Assembly (NCBI RefSeq): GCF_030269925.1
Contig: NC_085128.1
Location: forward strand, 4,776,501 to 4,840,500
Source: Bombyx mori
Taxonomy: Eukaryota; Arthropoda; Insecta; Lepidoptera; Bombycidae
Reading direction: 5' to 3'
Length of the DNA: 64,000 nucleotides
Part shown: positions 59,335-64,000 of the stretch, in pieces
Position numbering within the stretch: position 1 is the stretch's first letter
Layout of the letters: each line of letters starts with the position of its first letter
Position numbers and translations under genes: made by a program
The notes under the pieces: model-generated
What the model saw: the letters and a program-made list of their open reading frames with translations, nothing else
Told to the model about the DNA's origin: nothing
Databases searched by the model: none

Positions 59335-59545
59335 GTCATCATCATCAGCCCATATAATATATCCCCTTGCTGGACACTGGCCTTCACTACCATTGAGAGG
59401 GTTTTTAGGCCTTAGTCCACCACGCTGGCCTAGTGCTGGTTGGTGGATTACACACCTAAGAAAATCCTAAGAACATTTAGGTGTGCAGGTTTCATCACAA
59501 TGTTTTCCTTCACTGTTAAAGTAAGTAAGTGATATTACACTGTGA
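59335..59545 (-). mobile_element. LINE 3'-end fragment inside the right arm
   Basis: Mirror image of 56521-56730: catcatcatcagcccatat, then tgctggacactggcc and the ctaggccagcgtggtgg block. Confidence 0.6.
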
Positions 59546-59693
59546 TAAATTTTCATTTTCACAAACTTCCTAGTACCTTATGTAATAGGAACTGAGATCC
59601 ACTTGCCCATTTTGGCTACTTCCACTAACTAACTAACTATTCTCATTTTTTCTGATATTGTTATTTGATTAGGAGATCTGTGAGTGTAACTAA

Positions 59694-59897
59694 TTATTGA
59701 CAGTTACACCTACCTTGCCTACAAGATGGCAAAGGTATAATAATACGACACATCTCATTTTTAGTCGTCTCTTCAATTTCCTTGATAATAGTGAGTCTTT
59801 GCCGTTTCACAAATGCAGGCCGAGGTTCACTATGAGTGAATTTTCGTTTTCTATCTGCCCGACAATCGAATTTGGATGGTAAACAGTTTGGTTTCAT
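59694..59897 (-). pseudogene. THAP-like exon copy in the right arm
   Basis: Same 67 codons with three substitutions relative to the left-arm copy (for example K-T to K-P at residue 3). This copy is in line with the transposase core and is probably the original one. Confidence 0.55.
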
Positions 59898-60731
59898 TCG
59901 AATTCATTTAATGGAGCTCATTATCTTGTATTGCATATAATTCTCCATGTAGTTTTCCAGCTAAAACATGAAATAATTTTCCAACAATTTCAATACATAA
60001 CCTATAAAAAAAATATTAAAATGTTATTTTACTAATGTTAGGAATATAATTTCGACTGTGTCAAAATGTTATTATAATGTATACCTACATTATCTCTTGA
60101 AAGATAAATAATGAACATATTTACTTATTTGTTTATATTACCTATGTGAACTCTTAACCTATCTTTTTTATACCTTCATAGCGATAGGTATATAGGAGGA
60201 TGGAAAAAATGTATTTGGTCTAACTTTACGCGAATGCACATTATTTTATTTATTTTGTTTTTAATTTTTTTTAATTAAACTGTATACCAATTAATTGATC
60301 CTTCAGGATTTATAATTGTTTTTTTTTCACGATTAAAACCGCGTAGAAAGTTTAGGCATTATAGTTGACGCATGCGCCATAGATTATACACTTATGGCAT
60401 GCGCAGTACACATATTTTGTATACATTTATTCAACTAATACAATTAATTAAACAAAAAATGAGTAATTTCGAAAGAGAACAAATGTATTTTATATAAGAA
60501 CAATCGAAAATGAATATTTACGAGTAATTAAGGACGAACAAATATTAAAAATTGCAATCGAGGGGCTAACTTTTAGATATATTTTTAATATTTTTTTTAA
60601 AATAAATAAATGGGGAACAAACAATTATTAACAATGAACAATCAAGAACAAATGATGAACAAACGAATTAATAGAAAATAAGTAGAAAACAGGAAAAAAA
60701 AATTTTTTTGAGGGGCTAACTTCATTCACCT

Positions 60732-60740
60732 CTGTAAGGC
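60732..60740 (+). repeat. Right 9-bp target-site duplication of the large transposon
   Basis: ctgtaaggc immediately outside the right arm. Confidence 0.85.
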
Positions 60741-61040
60741 TTGATATGAATTTAATATACTGCAAAGCCGTTCCTTCTTAATTAGCTATACTGGTTGCTG
60801 CTTAAAATGGAACGCAGTACAGTATATTGTCATCGACGTTTTCGGCTTCGTTTTCACTTCAACAAAAAATAATTGTATAATTTAAGTTATATTTAAAAAT
60901 TACATAATGATATACTTTACTTTTTCGTAAAAGAAAATATTGTTATTCAAGCAATTTAATGTATGATAAATAACTGAATCATTGAAATGAGGGCATGATC
61001 ATAGACCTGTAAAGTAAGGTTTCATACTTCAGTGGGCATA

Positions 61041-61092
61041 CTTCAGCAATGCCAGGGGCAGCGGCTTGGCTCTGCCCCTGGCATTGCTGAAG
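61041..61092. repeat. Perfect 21-bp palindrome with 10-nt loop in a LINE tail
   Basis: cttcagcaatgccaggggca-g, loop cggcttggct, then its complement. Confidence 0.9.
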
Positions 61093-61119
61093 TCCATGGG
61101 CGACGGTAACCACTCACCA

Positions 61120-61244
61120 TCATCGTGTAATAAAAATCAAACCCGCAAAATTATAATTTGCGTAATCACTGGTGGTAGGACCTCTTGGGAGTCCGCACGG
61201 GTAGGTACCACCACCTCACCTAATTCCGCCGTGAAGCACTGACG
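61120..61244 (+). mobile_element. SINE fragment, 3'-truncated
   Basis: tcgtgtaataaaaatcaaac to ccgccgtgaagcac; together with 61372-61615 it interrupts another LINE tail (61041-61119 / 61616-61650). Confidence 0.6.
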
Positions 61245-61371
61245 ATTCTACGGCTGCCGCATTCCTAATACTGTCCATATGAAGCGCATTCATTGATGTA
61301 CTAATAAAATTCGTTATAATGACTTCTTCGATGCGTGTAATCGGGCTTAGTTCGTGCTTCCTGCACGCCTT

Positions 61372-61615
61372 ACTGGTGGTAGGACCTCTTGTGAATCCGC
61401 GCGGGTAGGTACCACCACCCCGCCTATTTCTGCCGTGAAGCAGTAATGCCTTTCGGTTCGAAGGGTGGGGTAGCCGTTGTAACTATACTGAGACCTTAGA
61501 ACTTATATCTCAAGGTGGGTGGCGCATTTACGTTGTAGATGTCTATGGGCTCCAGTAACCACTTAACACCAGGAGGGCTGTGAGCACGTCCACCCATCTA
61601 AGCAATAAAAAAAAA
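61372..61615 (+). mobile_element. SINE body
   Basis: actggtggtaggacctcttg to catctaagcaataaaaaaaaa. Confidence 0.7.
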
Positions 61616-62177
61616 GGTGGGCCGTAAGCTCGTCTACAAGGGCAATAAAAAAATAAAATGATAAAGTGATCACGTGATCAAAGCATTGACAACACCTTAC
61701 CTCGAAAACACCAGTGTTCACAATAGAAAAATTGCGACGTATAAGACGTCATATATCTTTTTTTTATTTCCGCTACTGCGACAGTATAATCATAGATTAT
61801 ACACTTAATATATTTGTATAATAATAGTGTCAGTCCAAAACGGAACGAATTTCTCCCCGGTAAGAGCACTAAGCAGAGCTCGAACTAGTTTTTGTTTGTT
61901 AATGTATTTTTTATTATAATACCTCTTCAGGATTAAAACTGTAGTAATGGTAGCTCAATATCTGTGTGCAAGTATAGCATAGTAAAATAAAATAACTGGT
62001 TTTCGGGTACAAAAAAATTTTAATCTAACAAAAATATTTCGCCGGTTTTATCGGTGCTCAAACATACTTATTATTTTTGCTATTAATGTGATGTTAATCA
62101 AGAATCTGACTTCAGCTGTCACTTAAGTGTAATTATTAAAATATAAATATTTCTTTTCATAGTTGTTTTATTTCTAG

Positions 62178-62353
62178 CCCACTGAGTTTCTCGCCGAATT
62201 TTCTCGGTAGGTCGCGATTAAAAACTAGTGGTAGATTCTGCGAAGCACTGCTCAAGTGCTGGGGTTAGTGTTAGCAAATTGTCTCATGCTGAGCTCGTGA
62301 GCTCACCTTCCCGTCCGGGCGTAGCTAGAATAGCCCCTTAAGCTACAAGTTAA
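62178..62353 (+). mobile_element. Jockey-clade LINE tail
   Basis: cccactgagtttctcgccga ... gattctgcgaagcactgct ... tcgtgagctcacc. Confidence 0.55.
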
Positions 62354-62457
62354 TAGACGAAAGAAAGTTTTACTTCTAATAATACATAAACTAATATGAA
62401 AAGCCATATTAATATCTATTTTCGAAGATTCAGCCAAGTACAATCGGCCGCCTACAA

Positions 62458-62965
62458 GTTTTTTTTTCCTACCTAAGCTGAAAGCCTTGAGAGAGGCTAT
62501 ATCAGCGTAGCCTTAACTAGTAAGTGAGCTCACGGGGCTCAAACCTGACGATGTTGCTAACACGAACCCTAGCAAGAGCCGTGCTTCGCAGAATTTACCG
62601 CCGGATCGGAAACGCGACCCACTGAGATGATCCGGCGAGAAACTCAGTGGGCTGTGTCTGAGGGTTAATATACTCGTCGAGCCCTTCGTCGCAAGCGACG
62701 GATTCAATAAGAACGACGACCGGCGCTTGAGGTACCTGGAAACACTGTTAGTGGATCGGGAGGATCCGAAATGACGTGTTTTGGGCAACGTCAATTGTGT
62801 ACCATTCTGTCCGCAGCATCGGGAATGTAGTTACCGGCGGCCACGATGAGAGAGTTCTCGTGTCGTGCCGCTTTATCGAAGTGGCGCATCCATGCCGACT
62901 GAAGATACTTACTAATGGACTCTAAATCCAGGTCGTCATGGAGGTGGCCGCCTACCTGGGCAGCA
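62458..62965 (-). mobile_element. 5'-truncated jockey-clade LINE with C-terminal coding remnant
   Basis: Minus-strand peptide HLHDDLDLESISKYLQSAW and ARHENSLIVAAGNYIPDA parallels VDLHDDLGLESIRKYMKSA and RHDNRLIVAAADYSP of the large LINE. The tail with the ctcagtgggctgtgtctgag block and a T-run follows at 62461-62670. A second subfamily, diverged in the UTR. Confidence 0.65.
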
Positions 62966-63009
62966 GCTTTCTTAATAACACGTTTAAACGGTATTCCGGT
63001 CATAAACAT

Positions 63010-64000
63010 TTTGACAGCTTATTTTATTTCTTTTTTCTTATAAAATAATTTCTTAAAGTTTAAGTTATTTAGGAATTTTGTTAAAATATTATATTATATG
63101 CAAAATACTCCTTTAAAATGGGATACATACATTTTCTTTGCATGTCCATTAGGCAAAACAAAGATAATGATAATGTTGCCAAAATTGTCAGTTGTCAGTT
63201 TCCAGTTGTGATTGCTGTCGCATAGATTATACACTTAATATATTTGAGATAGATGCGCAACTCTCATTTTTATTTTTGCTTTAGTTAGAGCCCGGGACAG
63301 CAGGCGTCGCTGCTGTCGATTATTAGTCTCCCTACCCCCCACCAGGTGGCTTTTTTAGTAATTTTAATATTTTTTATAATTAACTCTCTTTATGAAAAAA
63401 TCTTATCGTTTAGAATCGCTGAAATTCCCGGTAGTACTTATGAAATATTAAAGAACGTTTGATTGTGTTCAGCATTCTAATCGATAAGACCTTTTCATAC
63501 AGAGAGAAAACAGTTTTTTTAAATAAAAAGCTGTAATTCTCTGTAAGCTATTTAATTTCCCTATATTAAAAAACAATTTACTGTTAAAAGATAGTATGAA
63601 CGTACAATTGTATAAAATTTCGAATAACAATAACTCCTCTAGATTAATCCTACTAGAGTACTTAATAACATTAAATCGAAAGTTATCTAAAAGTTAATTA
63701 AGTCTAGATAATCAAATCATTCAATGTCACTTAAGTCATTTGTGCGAAATATAAACATGTCAGCTTTCCATTACAAACATAGTAGACAATTTGAATTAAA
63801 TTTAATAAATTTGTTTCTTAACTATAGCAGTTCTTGCTTAAAGTTGATCCTGACAGATCATGACCTTGTATGAAAATATTACATCTATAAACACTACCTA
63901 TGCTTCGTCATACAATAATTGTCATTTATACTAGCATTGTAGAGATAATACACACACTAAAGTGAATACTAAATTATTCTTAGCATTCTTATAAACATTT
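63010..64000. other. Right end of window, AT-rich
   Basis: Contains one copy of the atagattatacactta motif (about 63224) and a short GC-richer patch (63288-63350) that I do not recognise; no coding exon found. Confidence 0.45.

Larger units (their letters stand above)
55330..60731 (-). mobile_element. DNA transposon with 1.74-kb inverted repeats, THAP-like exons and DDE_Tnp_4 remnants
   Basis: The arms 55330-57069 and 58991-60731 are near-identical reverse complements. The outer ends read [G/A]GGTGAATGAAGTTAGCCCC and are flanked by an exact 9-bp direct repeat, ctgtaaggc (55321-55329 and 60732-60740). Each arm holds a short ORF with LPSKFDCRADRKRKF, resembling the end of a THAP DNA-binding domain. 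The core keeps a minus-strand HTH_Tnp_4 exon and a scrap of DDE_Tnp_4. The gene reads leftward from the right arm; the left arm mirrors its 5' half. The superfamily is not assigned: THAP plus DDE_Tnp_4 suggests an ISL2EU/Harbinger-like relative, but a 9-bp duplication is unusual for those. Confidence 0.85.
58991..60731 (-). repeat. Right terminal inverted repeat arm (1741 bp)
   Basis: Mirror of the left arm. The inner boundary is at ataactcatagtc (58991), beyond which the sequences diverge and the transposase frame continues only on this side. Confidence 0.9.
61041..61650 (+). mobile_element. LINE tail, third family, split by SINE sequence
   Basis: 61041-61119 (hairpin plus ctgaagtccatgggcgacggtaacc...accatca) resumes at 61616-61650 as aggtgggccgtaagctcg ... 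aagggcaataaaaaaa. Two SINE pieces lie between. Confidence 0.6.

Noticed and set aside
55330..60731. Assembly artefact (inverted misjoin) as explanation of the long arms
   Set aside because: Both outer ends carry the same 9-bp duplication and the arms differ by scattered substitutions and indels, as expected of a real, slightly aged insertion; long reads would settle it.
1..64000. CRISPR arrays, operons, bacterial promoters or prophage
   Set aside because: Sequence is clearly insect nuclear DNA; regular repeats present are SINEs and LINE tails, not spaced direct repeats.

Overview
The window looks like nuclear DNA of a silkmoth (Bombyx mori or a close relative). It is AT-rich, its genes are split into short exons by long introns, and it is saturated with repeats I recognise from Bombyx: a tRNA-headed SINE in more than 20 copies, 3' ends of jockey-clade LINEs, small Helitrons ending CTAG|T, and several MITEs. 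Family names (Bm1, BMC1) are from memory and were not checked against a repeat library.

Three host genes can be assembled, all on the minus strand, from open segments flanked by GT/AG sites whose phases agree. (1) 1576-6431: the first three coding exons of a secreted 27-kDa hemolymph-glycoprotein-like gene (DUF1397 type), with a TATA box and signal peptide; its 3' part lies beyond base 1. (2) 12061-22933: a FAM13 homologue in nine coding exons (532 codons plus stop), with a candidate non-coding first exon near 23.5-23.7 kb. (3) 45732-54336: a GPS2 homologue (subunit of the NCoR/SMRT corepressor complex) in nine coding exons (377 codons plus stop). No single long ORF shows any of these genes.

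The rest is mobile DNA. The only long ORF (26045-28714) is a 5'-truncated jockey-clade LINE with an intact reverse transcriptase. A 12-bp target duplication shows that the first 15 codons of that ORF are host DNA, not element. Both the introns and the 23.8-45.7 kb interval between FAM13 and GPS2 are built of SINEs, LINE tails, Helitrons and decayed DNA transposons, several of them nested.

The most unusual object is at 55330-60731, upstream of GPS2. It is a 5.4-kb DNA transposon with about 1.74-kb near-identical terminal inverted repeats and an exact 9-bp target duplication. The repeats carry THAP-like coding exons, a LINE tail and a microsatellite in mirror image, and the core keeps fragments of an HTH_Tnp_4/DDE_Tnp_4 transposase. 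Other structures to check are two long perfect palindromes (39752-39814 and 53342-53396), a Helitron inserted into a SINE tail beside a FAM13 splice donor, and a cluster of CTCF-like motifs in the last GPS2 intron.
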